From Chryseobacterium carnipullorum (GTDB lineage Bacteria; Bacteroidota; Bacteroidia; Flavobacteriales; Weeksellaceae), in assembly GCF_900142785.1 (NCBI RefSeq), contig NZ_FRCD01000028.1, forward strand, positions 1 to 44,237: a stretch of DNA of 44,237 nt. The letters run 5' to 3'. The translations under genes and the position numbers were made by a program. Positions within the stretch are counted from its first letter, which is position 1. Every line of letters starts with the position of its first letter. Below the pieces are notes generated by a model. It was not told the DNA's origin, did not search any database, and saw only the letters and a program-made list of their open reading frames with translations. This document shows positions 24,959 through 32,587 of the stretch, in pieces.

Positions 24959-25015
24959 GTGTATTATATTTTACTTATTTTGACGAAATTCAGCCTTGCG
25001 GCTTTATTACCCTGT

Positions 25016-25429
25016 TTATTTTTTTTCTTTGATATAGATCACCTCGAACTGGTTATTATCAATCCTGGACTGTACTTTTATCAAATTATCCTGAGTTTCT
25101 ACAATTTTATTGTTCAAAACATCCCCTATCTGTACCGGATCATTTTTATCTGATTTTTCCAGAACGATGGACTTGTAATTACAATCATCCACAAAAACAA
25201 GGGTAGATTTTATGTAATCTTTACCATTGTTAAAATATTCAGTCTGAACATTGTCTTTAATGGTCATATAAAAAATTCCTTCCGGGTAGTTGGCGCGCAA
25301 AAACTTCCCTGCTCGTATGTTTTTGCATTTTGCAGGCTGATCAGGCTTTTCAAACTCTGTATTTTGAGATTTAGCCTGGGAAAATGCCAGCATTAATAGA
25401 GCGGCTGATGCTATTTTTAAATGTTTCAT
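25016..25429 (-). CDS. Periplasmic protein of unknown function
   Basis: 137 residues with a signal peptide (1-21, ending SQAKSQ). The mature part contains two cysteines (PAKCKNIRAGKF and VDDCNYKSIVL) that could be disulfide-bonded, and the pattern GKFLRANYPEGIFYMTIKDN. I do not recognise the family; similar short secreted proteins occur in other flavobacteria. Its ATG overlaps the stop of the upstream membrane-protein gene by four bases (ATGA), so the two are translationally coupled and probably work together. The following thiolase gene is 57 bases away. Confidence 0.65.
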   Translation of the reverse strand: MKHLKIASAALLMLAFSQAKSQNTEFEKPDQPAKCKNIRAGKFLRANYPEGIFYMTIKDNVQTEYFNNGKDYIKSTLVFVDDCNYKSIVLEKSDKNDPVQIGDVLNNKIVETQDNLIKVQSRIDNNQFEVIYIKEKK

Positions 25430-25830
25430 ATCTGTGTCCTTTGATCTCCTTTTTTATTACCTACTGCAAAAACCATAAGGATCGCTCCTAAAAATTCTAC
25501 TATCCAGCCCCATTTTAACTTTACCACTCCTGCAAAAGTTTCTCTCCAGGATTTAAAAGGCAGAAAGCTAAAATACTCCAGAGACTGCATTTTGACGGCC
25601 ACTAATGTCAATGCAAACAAAAGGATAAGCAGTATACCAAAGACCCTCACCACCTTAGCGCTGCTATTCACAATTCCAAAAACCGCACATGCTGAAAGAA
25701 TCCAACAGGTAATAGCCAGATAATGGTCTAGTTTCCAGTAGTTCCAATTTCCGATAATAGGTACGTGAACAAGTGGCATAAAGCTGCCCGCCACGACTAA
25801 TATCAATCCTAATAACTGAATGTTTTTCAT
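25426..25830 (-). CDS. Small four-helix membrane protein, unknown function
   Basis: 134 residues from the ATG at 25830. An open extension to 25911 lies in the terminator region and is rejected. Predicted membrane helices at about 4-20, 37-55, 61-80 and 108-124. Segments are LLGLILVVAGSFMPLVHVPI, ITCWILSACAVFG, FGILLILLFALTLVAV and WIVEFLGAILMVFAVG. No charged catalytic motif is seen. Coupled by a 4-base overlap to the periplasmic protein gene downstream; a terminator hairpin just upstream separates it from the sigma-factor cluster. Confidence 0.65.
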   Translation of the reverse strand: MKNIQLLGLILVVAGSFMPLVHVPIIGNWNYWKLDHYLAITCWILSACAVFGIVNSSAKVVRVFGILLILLFALTLVAVKMQSLEYFSFLPFKSWRETFAGVVKLKWGWIVEFLGAILMVFAVGNKKGDQRTQI

Positions 25831-25857
25831 ATTTACTAAAGTGCCAAAATACAAAAA

Positions 25858-25884
25858 AAAACACACTTTTAAACAGTGTGTTTT
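25858..25884 (-). terminator. Terminator of the sigma / anti-sigma / porin cluster
   Basis: Perfect 10-bp stem AAAACACACT / AGTGTGTTTT with a 7-base loop and a run of T on the minus strand, about 95 bases after the beta-barrel gene stop. Confidence 0.75.
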
Positions 25885-25979
25885 AAAAACGGATGATTCC
25901 CGTACAAACATTTGTTAGTATCAATGAAAATTGATAAAAATTAAATAATATTCAATTAAAAGCCCATTTTATTATTTAA

Positions 25980-27077
25980 TTAAAAAATGATGTTAACAAA
26001 TTCAATACCAATCTGTACTCCGTATTTATTCTTCAGAAGTGCACTATCATTGAATATCGGGGTAAAATCCTTCTGAACAAATACTTTAAAACTTCCGTAG
26101 CTGATTCCAAATTTTCCACCCACGATAAAATCATTTACCCCATCCATTATTCTTTCTCTTTCTACAATTCGTCTTGAATTTTCATTGGAATATTTTATAT
26201 AGTTTACGCTTCCCACTTTCACCCCACCATATACTCCCAGCACAAGGCTCAGTTGTCTTTTTTTATTATCAAGATATTGAACCCCTTCATATTCTAAATA
26301 TTTTGGATTCAGTACAAATCTTAAATCAACAGGGATATACAGGTACATATTGTTGAACTGGGTTTTCTTTAAATTGCCCCTGTCGAAATCATCTACAAAT
26401 AAATTATGATCTTCCTGCTTAAAGACTTTTCCGTATTTGGGAACATACTGATCAAATCTAACTCCTAAGCCTACACGATAAAACACGGGACTTTTAAAGC
26501 CTCCGATCTGACCTTCATATCTCAATGCCATCTGTGAAGAATTCATGATTGTATTTCTGGTGTCGGAGTCTTTATTGTAGAAGTTAAAAGGTTCATTTTT
26601 TGAAGTCAGTCCACTTCCCATCATACTGGCAGAAAGTTCTACGGTTTGTAAGGAATGTTGTGGACTTTTCTTTTTGTTCTGTCCCAATTTCATATTAAGA
26701 CCATTAAGTCCCACCCACATTTCGTTTCTATGGTTACCGGCACTATCCCGATCCATAAAAACAGCATTCTTCACCATCTCTTTGGTGGCAGACTGCAGTT
26801 CACTCTGCTGGGCATCTACTTTCTCATTGATGGTTTGCTGGTATTTGGAAGCAATTTCCAAACGCTGCTTTTGCTTTTGTTCTGAGGTGATTTTCTTTTC
26901 TTTAAAATCTTTATCTATGATATCCAGTTCTGCATTCATTTTGGATTTTTCTGAAACCACAATGCTGTCGATTTTCTTGGAATAAGTTTTAATCTGTGGA
27001 TTTCTGTCCGGATTTCTCTGGGCAGCAGTATAGGTAAAAGCCATTACAGCAGCCATGAAGATTAATTTCGTTTTCAT
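25980..27077 (-). CDS. Outer-membrane beta-barrel protein with coiled-coil N-terminal part
   Basis: 365 residues. Signal peptide 1-19 (MAAVMAFTYTAA). Residues 35-105 are charged and helical (KIDSIVVSEKSKMNAELDI, KKITSEQKQKQRLEIASKYQ), probably coiled-coil in the periplasm. From about 118 the chain becomes amphipathic beta strands with GLNGLNMKLG, SQMALRYEGQIGGF, YRVGLGVRF, NNMYLYIPVDLRF, LSLVLGVYGGVKVG and ends in GVQIGIEFVNIIF, with the aromatic C-terminal residue that the Bam machinery recognises. It is the last gene of a sigma-factor / anti-sigma / porin cluster, an arrangement seen repeatedly in flavobacteria. Confidence 0.85.
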   Translation of the reverse strand: MKTKLIFMAAVMAFTYTAAQRNPDRNPQIKTYSKKIDSIVVSEKSKMNAELDIIDKDFKEKKITSEQKQKQRLEIASKYQQTINEKVDAQQSELQSATKEMVKNAVFMDRDSAGNHRNEMWVGLNGLNMKLGQNKKKSPQHSLQTVELSASMMGSGLTSKNEPFNFYNKDSDTRNTIMNSSQMALRYEGQIGGFKSPVFYRVGLGVRFDQYVPKYGKVFKQEDHNLFVDDFDRGNLKKTQFNNMYLYIPVDLRFVLNPKYLEYEGVQYLDNKKRQLSLVLGVYGGVKVGSVNYIKYSNENSRRIVERERIMDGVNDFIVGGKFGISYGSFKVFVQKDFTPIFNDSALLKNKYGVQIGIEFVNIIF

Positions 27078-27159
27078 ATTTTTTTATTAATTTTTAGACA
27101 ATACTTTTACTCTGTCCTCACTTCAGGACAGTAGGTTGATTTTATGAAAAATTTCAGAT

Positions 27160-27852
27160 TTATTTAGATTCCAGATAAACGGTGACTCCCAAAACGGTTA
27201 CATTCCCTACATTAGGAACAACTTTATCAAATTTGAAAGCTCCTAATTTTCGTTCATCTTTACCAGATTTCTCCCGGGCTTTATCCAACTCTCTGCCCAA
27301 AAGAAGTTCATCAGGATTGATATAATTTGATTTTTTAGCTTCTGCAATGACAGGAGAATTGGATATAACTGCATTCTCTGTATTTATCTTATTAACAGGA
27401 GTGTTTTCAGGTTGTTTAAAAGTATTTAGCTGTTCTTTATGCTCTGCAACCTGTATATTTGATACTTTTTTTTCTTTTTGGGGAATCAAAATTTTATCAG
27501 AGCTCATTTTTTCGTGATTTTCACTTACCTTTTTCTCTTCTATTCCCTTAATGGAATAGTCATTGGAGATAACGGACTGATTTTGAAAATCAGTATTGAG
27601 TGGATCTCCTGTTTTTTCAATCGCTTTTTTAACAATATAATTTGTTTCATAATTGTTAAAATAAATGAAAGTTCCTGCAGAAATGAACAGCAAGACAACT
27701 GCGGCATATTTCCACCACTGAAAAGAGGTTTTTAGAGGGATTTCAGACACTTCATCCAACTTCTCGTCTAATCTATCCCAAAGACCTTCAGAAGGCTTTA
27801 TTTCGAGCCTTTCGTAATCAGACTTTAACTGTTTCAGTATCTCTTTTTTCAT
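27160..27852 (-). CDS. Anti-sigma-factor-like single-pass membrane protein
   Basis: 230 residues. A short cytoplasmic N-terminus with SDYERLEIKPSEGLWDRLDEKLD (residues 10-32), a type found in flavobacterial anti-sigma-like proteins, then one membrane helix (about 45-64: WWKYAAVVLLFISAGTFIYF), then a charged, low-complexity periplasmic segment (80-185) and a conserved-looking end. It overlaps the sigma-factor gene by 35 bases, so it is translationally coupled to it. By position and topology it probably holds the ECF sigma factor at the membrane; no zinc motif (HxxxCxxC) is present, so the sigma-binding mode would be different. Inference from context. Confidence 0.65.
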   Translation of the reverse strand: MKKEILKQLKSDYERLEIKPSEGLWDRLDEKLDEVSEIPLKTSFQWWKYAAVVLLFISAGTFIYFNNYETNYIVKKAIEKTGDPLNTDFQNQSVISNDYSIKGIEEKKVSENHEKMSSDKILIPQKEKKVSNIQVAEHKEQLNTFKQPENTPVNKINTENAVISNSPVIAEAKKSNYINPDELLLGRELDKAREKSGKDERKLGAFKFDKVVPNVGNVTVLGVTVYLESK

Positions 27853-28372
27853 TTTCTTCTGTTTTTAAAAATTCTATCAGCCATTTTTTCGCTTTGCTCA
27901 GCTGGCTTTTGCTGGTTCCTTCTGAAATATTCAGTATTTCAGCAATTTCCTGATGCTTTTTCTCTTCAAAGACATATAAATTAAAGACAAGTCTGTATCC
28001 TGCGGGCATCTTTAAAAATATTTCCTCAATATTGAATCCCTCCAGTTTTTCATCCATATCTTCATCCGAATAATCATCTGCAATTTCTATATCAGCATAA
28101 AGAATATTCCTGTTTTTTCTGACAAAACTTATGGAATCATTTACAACAATCTTTCTCAGCCAGAAAGGAAAACTTTTCCAGTCTCTGCATTCATCAAGTC
28201 TGGTAAAGCATTTCATAAACGCACTCATCAGAATATCTTCTGCATCATGAAGGTTATTCGTATAAGAATTTGATAGGGCCAGCATTTTAGCTGAAAACAT
28301 ATCGTAAAGAGCTTTCTGAGCTTTCCGGTCCTGTTTTTTAGCCAGTAAAAAATTCTTTTCGAGGTTCTCCAT
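27818..28372 (-). CDS. ECF-type RNA polymerase sigma factor
   Basis: 184 residues from the ATG at 28372. The open frame extends to 28450, but the extra 26 residues come from the neighbouring terminator region. Region 2 (about 10-85) contains DAEDILMSAFMKCFTRLDECRDWKSFPFWLRKIVVNDSISFVRKN, with the -10-contacting helix, and region 4 (about 120-175) reads MPAGYRLVFNLYVFEEKKHQEIAEILNISEGTSKSQLSKAKKWL, the -35-recognition HTH. Region 1.1 and 3 are absent, as in the ECF group. It is followed by an overlapping anti-sigma-like gene and a beta-barrel gene, suggesting control of an envelope stress or outer-membrane response. Confidence 0.9.
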   Translation of the reverse strand: MENLEKNFLLAKKQDRKAQKALYDMFSAKMLALSNSYTNNLHDAEDILMSAFMKCFTRLDECRDWKSFPFWLRKIVVNDSISFVRKNRNILYADIEIADDYSDEDMDEKLEGFNIEEIFLKMPAGYRLVFNLYVFEEKKHQEIAEILNISEGTSKSQLSKAKKWLIEFLKTEENEKRDTETVKV

Positions 28373-28432
28373 GTATCGGTTTCTATCTGTAAGACGGAAT
28401 ATTTTGCAAAAGGTTGCCTGAAAATAAAAAAA

Positions 28433-28459
28433 AATTGCACCTTTTTTCAAAAGTGCAAT
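28433..28459 (-). terminator. Terminator of the nucleoside permease gene
   Basis: Stem ATTGCAC / GTGCAAT (28433-28439 and 28453-28459) extended by A/T pairs, with nine T on the minus strand. It sits between the permease stop and the sigma-factor start. Confidence 0.75.
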
Positions 28460-28488
28460 GTAATATTTTAATAATCAATCCGATAGAA

Positions 28489-29871
28489 TTAATGTTTCAC
28501 TGAAGAAATATCTTCCGGATTATGCTTGTGCCTGAATAGAATAGCAAAGAATATAGCAAGAATCAATGCATAGATCGCAAATGAAAGCCAGATATTCTGC
28601 CAGTCTTTTACCATCACTACAGATGAAAGCGTTCCGTCAGCGTTCACCGCTGAATTGAAACTGTCTTTAAGAATTTGCAGGAAAGTAGGATTATCAGGGG
28701 TGGTATCCAGATAGGTTGACAGATCTGCAGCATTCGTAAATTTATGGGTGAAAAATTTATCGATCGCCCAGCCTGCAATATAACTTCCAAACAAAGCTCC
28801 AAAACCGTTCGTCATCATCATAAATAATCCCTGAGCAGATGAACGTATTTTTTTATCAGTCGTAGTTTCTACGAAAAGAGAACCTGAAATGTTGAAGAAA
28901 TCAAATGCCATTCCGTAAACAATACAAGAGAAAATGATCAGTGAAAGTCCAAATCCATCCGGAACACCGTAGGCAAAGAATCCAAATCTCAGTACCCAGG
29001 CCAGCATTGACATCAGCATTACTTTTTTAATTCCAAATTTCTTCAGAAAGAAAGGAATTGCCAAAATAAATAAGGTCTCCGAAACCTGAGAAATTGACAT
29101 GATAATCGTAGATCTCTGTACGACAAATGAATCTGCATATTTTGGGAAATGAGAGAATTCACTTAAGAATACATCTCCATACGCGTTGGTCAGCTGAAGT
29201 GCTGCCCCTAACAGCATAGAAAACAGGAAGAACAAAGCCATTTTGTAGCTTCCGAAAAGCTTAAATGCATTCAAACCTAATTGCTCAGATAAGGGTGCGC
29301 TTTTATCAATCAGTTTCTGTGGCGGACATTTTGGTAAAGTGAGCGCATAGATTCCTAATAATATAGCAATAGCCCCACCGATATAGAACTGTCCTTCTGT
29401 TGCTTTATTTCCTGTAAGATTGGTAATCCACATGGCTACAATAAATCCAATGGTTCCCCAAACACGGATTGGCGGAAAATCCTTCACCACATCCAGATTA
29501 CTGTTTTTCAGAATCGTATAAGAAATGGAATTCGCAAGAGCAATGGTTGGCATATAAAAGCACATAGCCAGAAGCATCAGCGAGAAGAAAGAATTGGGAT
29601 CAGCGGAATGAGGCAGTATAAAAAGTACCACACCATACAGGATGTGCAGTACCGAAAAGATACGCTCGGCATTGATCCAGCGGTCGGCAATGATTCCGGT
29701 AATGGTCGGCATAAAAATAGAAGCTATTCCCATGGTTCCGAAAACGGCTCCAAACTGGGTTCCGTCCCAGTGTTTTGTACCGAACCAAAAATTAGCCATC
29801 GTAATCAGCCAGGCTCCCCAAACGAAAAACTGGAGAAAACTGAGGATGGTCAGTCGTAATTTTAAATTCAT
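28489..29871 (-). CDS. Nucleoside:H+ symporter, MFS (NupG-like)
   Basis: 460 residues with twelve membrane helices. The N-terminus MNLKLRLTILSFLQFFVWGAW matches the nucleoside:H+ symporter (NHS) family represented by E. coli NupG and XapB, as does RVWGTIGFIVAMWITNL in helix 5. It imports nucleosides at the inner membrane with a proton. It begins 22 bases after the bifunctional nuclease gene stop, so the two are co-transcribed, and it has a strong terminator. A long periplasmic loop (about 370-420) lies between the last helices. Exact nucleoside preference is not readable. Confidence 0.88.
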   Translation of the reverse strand: MNLKLRLTILSFLQFFVWGAWLITMANFWFGTKHWDGTQFGAVFGTMGIASIFMPTITGIIADRWINAERIFSVLHILYGVVLFILPHSADPNSFFSLMLLAMCFYMPTIALANSISYTILKNSNLDVVKDFPPIRVWGTIGFIVAMWITNLTGNKATEGQFYIGGAIAILLGIYALTLPKCPPQKLIDKSAPLSEQLGLNAFKLFGSYKMALFFLFSMLLGAALQLTNAYGDVFLSEFSHFPKYADSFVVQRSTIIMSISQVSETLFILAIPFFLKKFGIKKVMLMSMLAWVLRFGFFAYGVPDGFGLSLIIFSCIVYGMAFDFFNISGSLFVETTTDKKIRSSAQGLFMMMTNGFGALFGSYIAGWAIDKFFTHKFTNAADLSTYLDTTPDNPTFLQILKDSFNSAVNADGTLSSVVMVKDWQNIWLSFAIYALILAIFFAILFRHKHNPEDISSVKH

Positions 29872-29893
29872 AGTTTAGTATAAAATGTCTCTT

Positions 29894-30493
29894 TTAATCA
29901 ATTTTCTTTTTTCTCCTTTTAATTTCTTCCTGAATTTCCAGAGCGGTATCAAAATCTTCTTCTTTTACGGCTTCATCAAGTAATTTTTGAAGTTCTTCCA
30001 TAGAAACGGCTTTCAGATTATCTTCTGATTGCACGGTTTCTGAGAATGGCTGTTCTTCTTTTGAAACATCTTCCAGTTCCAGAAGAATTCCTGCTTCATT
30101 CAGTACCTGCTGTGTGGTGAAAATAGGCGCGTCGAATCTTACGGCCATGGCCACCGCGTCAGAAGTTCTTGCATCCAGAATCAGCTCTTCATCGTTAGCT
30201 TTATTTTTGAAATTAATATTGGAAAAAAATACGCCGTCTACGATCTGATAAATGATCACTGAAACCAATTCATAATTGGCTGAAACTATAAATTTTGTGA
30301 ATAAATCATGGGTAAGCGGACGAGGCGGATGGATGTCTTTTTCCAGTCCTAATGAAATGGACTGAGCCTCGAAATTTCCTATGACAACAGGTAATTTTAT
30401 ATGTGTCTCTTCATGTTCCAGTAACAAAGCGTACGCCCCCGATTGGGTCTGACTGTACGATATTCCGCGAATAATTAGCTGCTTATAATCCAT
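29894..30493 (-). CDS. Bifunctional nuclease (DUF151/BFN) domain protein with C-terminal UVR motif
   Basis: 199 residues. Residues 1-130 form the BFN/DUF151 domain, with ISYSQTQSGAYALLLEHEET, LPVVIGNFEAQSISLGLE, RPLTHDLF and DARTSDAVAMAVRFDAPIF. Plant and Thermotoga members are reported to have nuclease activity. A charged linker follows, and the C-terminus (about 162-195: MEELQKLLDEAVKEEDFDTA, then LEIQEEIKRRKKK) is a UVR/UvrB-UvrC interaction-like helical hairpin, a combination known in Bacteroidota. Its role may be in nucleic-acid metabolism. A -7 box ends only about five bases before the ATG, so the mRNA may be leaderless. Cotranscribed with the nucleoside permease. Confidence 0.85.
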   Translation of the reverse strand: MDYKQLIIRGISYSQTQSGAYALLLEHEETHIKLPVVIGNFEAQSISLGLEKDIHPPRPLTHDLFTKFIVSANYELVSVIIYQIVDGVFFSNINFKNKANDEELILDARTSDAVAMAVRFDAPIFTTQQVLNEAGILLELEDVSKEEQPFSETVQSEDNLKAVSMEELQKLLDEAVKEEDFDTALEIQEEIKRRKKKID

Positions 30494-30498
30494 AGCTA

Positions 30499-30506
30499 CA
30501 AATATA
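30499..30506 (-). promoter_or_regulatory. -7 box immediately upstream of the BFN start
   Basis: Minus strand TATATTTG (TAnnTTTG), ending five bases before the ATG at 30493. If used, the transcript would start at or next to the start codon. Confidence 0.5.
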
Positions 30507-30546
30507 GATTAATTTTTTATTGTGATTTTAGTTTTACGCAAAAATA

Positions 30547-30572
30547 AAAGCCCGGAAAAGCCCGAGCTTTTA
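30547..30572. terminator. Hairpin terminator downstream of etfA
   Basis: Stem AAAAGCCCGG / CCGAGCTTTT with one mismatch and T-rich flanks on both strands, in the etfA-BFN gap. Confidence 0.65.
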
Positions 30573-30592
30573 TTTTTTATGTGTGAAAATTG

Positions 30593-30693
30593 TAAATAGT
30601 GAATGGGCAATTTTACTTCATAAGTGAATGCATGCTGTAACGTATTGATTTTATTCAATTGACAGCGTAGCGAATTGGCAATTCCCTATTGAC
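30593..30693. repeat. Degenerate intergenic repeat with inverted GTCAATAG/AATAGTGAAT units
   Basis: The stretch holds AATAGTGAAT at its left end and the complement of GTCAATAGGGAATTGCCAAT at its right end. Related words occur at 40888-40960. It looks like a member of a mosaic intergenic repeat family between etfA and its terminator. Confidence 0.4.
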
Positions 30694-30696
30694 TTT

Positions 30697-31644
30697 TTAT
30701 CCTTTAATTGCTTTAATTTTCTCTGTTAATGCAGGAATAATCTGGAAAGCATCTCCTACTACCCCGTAATCTGCAGACTTGAAGAATGGTGCTTCAGCGT
30801 CGTTGTTGATCACTACAATAGTTTTAGAAGAGTTTACCCCAGCTAAATGCTGAATAGCTCCTGAAATACCTATTGCGATGTAAAGGTTAGGTGAAATTGC
30901 TTTACCTGTTTGCCCTACGTGCTCTGTGTGAGGTCTCCAACCGATATCAGAAACAGGCTTAGAACAAGCTGTAGCAGCTCCAAGAACGTTAGCCAGATCT
31001 TCAACCATACCCCAGTTTTCAGGACCTTTCATCCCTCTTCCGGCAGAAACAACAACTTCTGCTTCTTTAAGGTCTAATTTACCTGAACTCTGCTCATGAG
31101 AGATCACTTTAGTATCTTCATTGGCTACTGAAAGGTTTTTAACCTCTTCAGAACCTGATACTGCATTTTCTTTTACACCGAAAGCATTCTGAGAAACGGT
31201 GATGATCACCCCGCTCCCTTCTGCTTTGGCATGCATAAATCCTTTTCCAGAGAATGCTCTTCTTTTCACCTGGAACGGAGAAAGGCTCTCAGGTGCTTCC
31301 AAAACATTGGTAATTAAAGAATAGTTCTTCATTACGGCAAGCATGGGAGCAACTGAAGAAGCATCTGTAGTGTGGGGAAAAACAATAGTATTTCCGTCTG
31401 CCACTTCACTTACAGCCTGAGCAAATGCTTTTGCTGAAAAGTTCTTAAGACCTTCATCCTTGATATTGATGACGTTTGATGCTCCATATTTATACAATAA
31501 ATCTGAAGAATCTGTAGGGTTTACAGAGATTGCCGTAACGGTATCTCCTGCCTGGTCTGCCACCGCTTTAGCATAAGAAACTGCTTCGAAAGCTGCTTTT
31601 TTGTAAACTCCGTTTATATTTTCTGCGTATACGAATACTGCCAT
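30697..31644 (-). CDS. etfA: Electron transfer flavoprotein alpha subunit
   Basis: 315 residues, the alpha (FixB-type) ETF subunit, which binds FAD and passes electrons from acyl-CoA dehydrogenases to ETF:quinone oxidoreductase. The FAD-binding C-terminal domain is clear: GRGMKGPENWGMVEDLANVLGA, SKPVSDIGWRPHTEHVGQTGK, IAIGISGAIQHLAG and VINNDAEAPFFKSADYGVVGD. The N-terminal half is the alpha/beta ETF domain that pairs with the beta subunit. It starts 42 bases after etfB, in the usual beta-then-alpha order of Bacteroidota. It supports oxidation of fatty and branched-chain acyl-CoA, in line with thiolase and methylmalonyl-CoA mutase elsewhere in the window. Confidence 0.95.
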   Translation of the reverse strand: MAVFVYAENINGVYKKAAFEAVSYAKAVADQAGDTVTAISVNPTDSSDLLYKYGASNVINIKDEGLKNFSAKAFAQAVSEVADGNTIVFPHTTDASSVAPMLAVMKNYSLITNVLEAPESLSPFQVKRRAFSGKGFMHAKAEGSGVIITVSQNAFGVKENAVSGSEEVKNLSVANEDTKVISHEQSSGKLDLKEAEVVVSAGRGMKGPENWGMVEDLANVLGAATACSKPVSDIGWRPHTEHVGQTGKAISPNLYIAIGISGAIQHLAGVNSSKTIVVINNDAEAPFFKSADYGVVGDAFQIIPALTEKIKAIKG

Positions 31645-31686
31645 TTTTTTAAAATTTAAAGATTAAAAAATTTAAGGAATAAAAGA

Positions 31687-32433
31687 TTAGATAACTTTAG
31701 CTTCTTCGTGAAGTAATCTTACCAACTCATCCAGATTATCAGGAGAAACCATTTTCACAGCAGCTCTTGGCGGAACGCTGTCATAAGATACTCCCTGAAC
31801 TTTCACTTCAGAAGAAGTGGGCTCTACTACTTGTAAAGGCTTCGTTCTTGCAGACATAATTCCTCTCATATTCGGGATGATAAGATCTTTTTCATCTACC
31901 AATCCTTTTTGTCCTGCGATCACGGCAGGTAATTTTACTGATATCGTTTCTTTTCCGCCTTCAATTTCTCTTACAGCAGTAGCTTCGCTTCCGTTTACAT
32001 CCAATCCTACAGACGCGTTTACGAAAGGCTGATTCAATAACTGAGCGACCATTCCCGGAACAGATCCACCATTGTAATCGATCGATTCTTTTCCACAAAG
32101 AATAAGGTCATAACCTCCGTTTTGAGCAACGGCAGCAATTTCTTTTGCTGTAGAATAGCTGTCCTTAGGATCAAGGTTTACTCTCACTGCATCATTGGCA
32201 CCAATAGCTAATGCCTTTCTGATTACTGGTTCTGTAGCAGCATCTCCTACGTTGATCACTGTTACAGTTGCACCCTGAGATTCCTGAAGTTTAACCGCTT
32301 TTGTTAATGCAAATTCATCTAAAGGATTGATTACCCACTGAATTCCATTTTTGTCGAAAGCAGATTTATCTGCCGTAAAGTTAATCTTGGAAGTAGTATC
32401 CGGAACACTACTGATACAAACTAATATTTTCAT
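31687..32433 (-). CDS. etfB: Electron transfer flavoprotein beta subunit
   Basis: 248 residues of the FixA/ETF beta family. Visible motifs are MKILVCISSVPDTTSKINF, WVINPLDEFALTKAVKLQE and the AMP-binding segment DLILCGKESIDYNGGSVPGMVAQLL, followed by PAVIAGQKGLVDEKDLIIPNMRGIMSARTKPL near the C-terminus. The subunit binds AMP and contacts the partner dehydrogenase. It leads the etfB-etfA operon. No TAnnTTTG box is seen upstream; instead an 18-bp palindrome lies 100 bases before the start, and the last bases before ATG (TAAAATAGTACACATG) resemble those of the thiolase gene. Confidence 0.95.
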   Translation of the reverse strand: MKILVCISSVPDTTSKINFTADKSAFDKNGIQWVINPLDEFALTKAVKLQESQGATVTVINVGDAATEPVIRKALAIGANDAVRVNLDPKDSYSTAKEIAAVAQNGGYDLILCGKESIDYNGGSVPGMVAQLLNQPFVNASVGLDVNGSEATAVREIEGGKETISVKLPAVIAGQKGLVDEKDLIIPNMRGIMSARTKPLQVVEPTSSEVKVQGVSYDSVPPRAAVKMVSPDNLDELVRLLHEEAKVI

Positions 32434-32532
32434 GTGTACTATTTTATTTTTTCCCGTTTGTGCATAAAAAACCTTACTGTTTTATGCTGAGATTTTGTTA
32501 TATTTTACTTTTGCTAATATAATTAAAAAATA

Positions 32533-32550
32533 TATTATGCATGCATAATA
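32533..32550. promoter_or_regulatory. 18-bp perfect palindrome upstream of etfB
   Basis: TATTATGCATGCATAATA is a perfect dyad without spacer, 100 bases before the etfB ATG and 38 bases after the SDR stop. It could be an operator for the etfBA operon or an AT-rich terminator of the SDR gene, as ATTTTTT follows on the minus strand. Confidence 0.45.
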
Positions 32551-32587
32551 CTTATTTTTTTACTATTCAATACATTAAATGCTTTTA

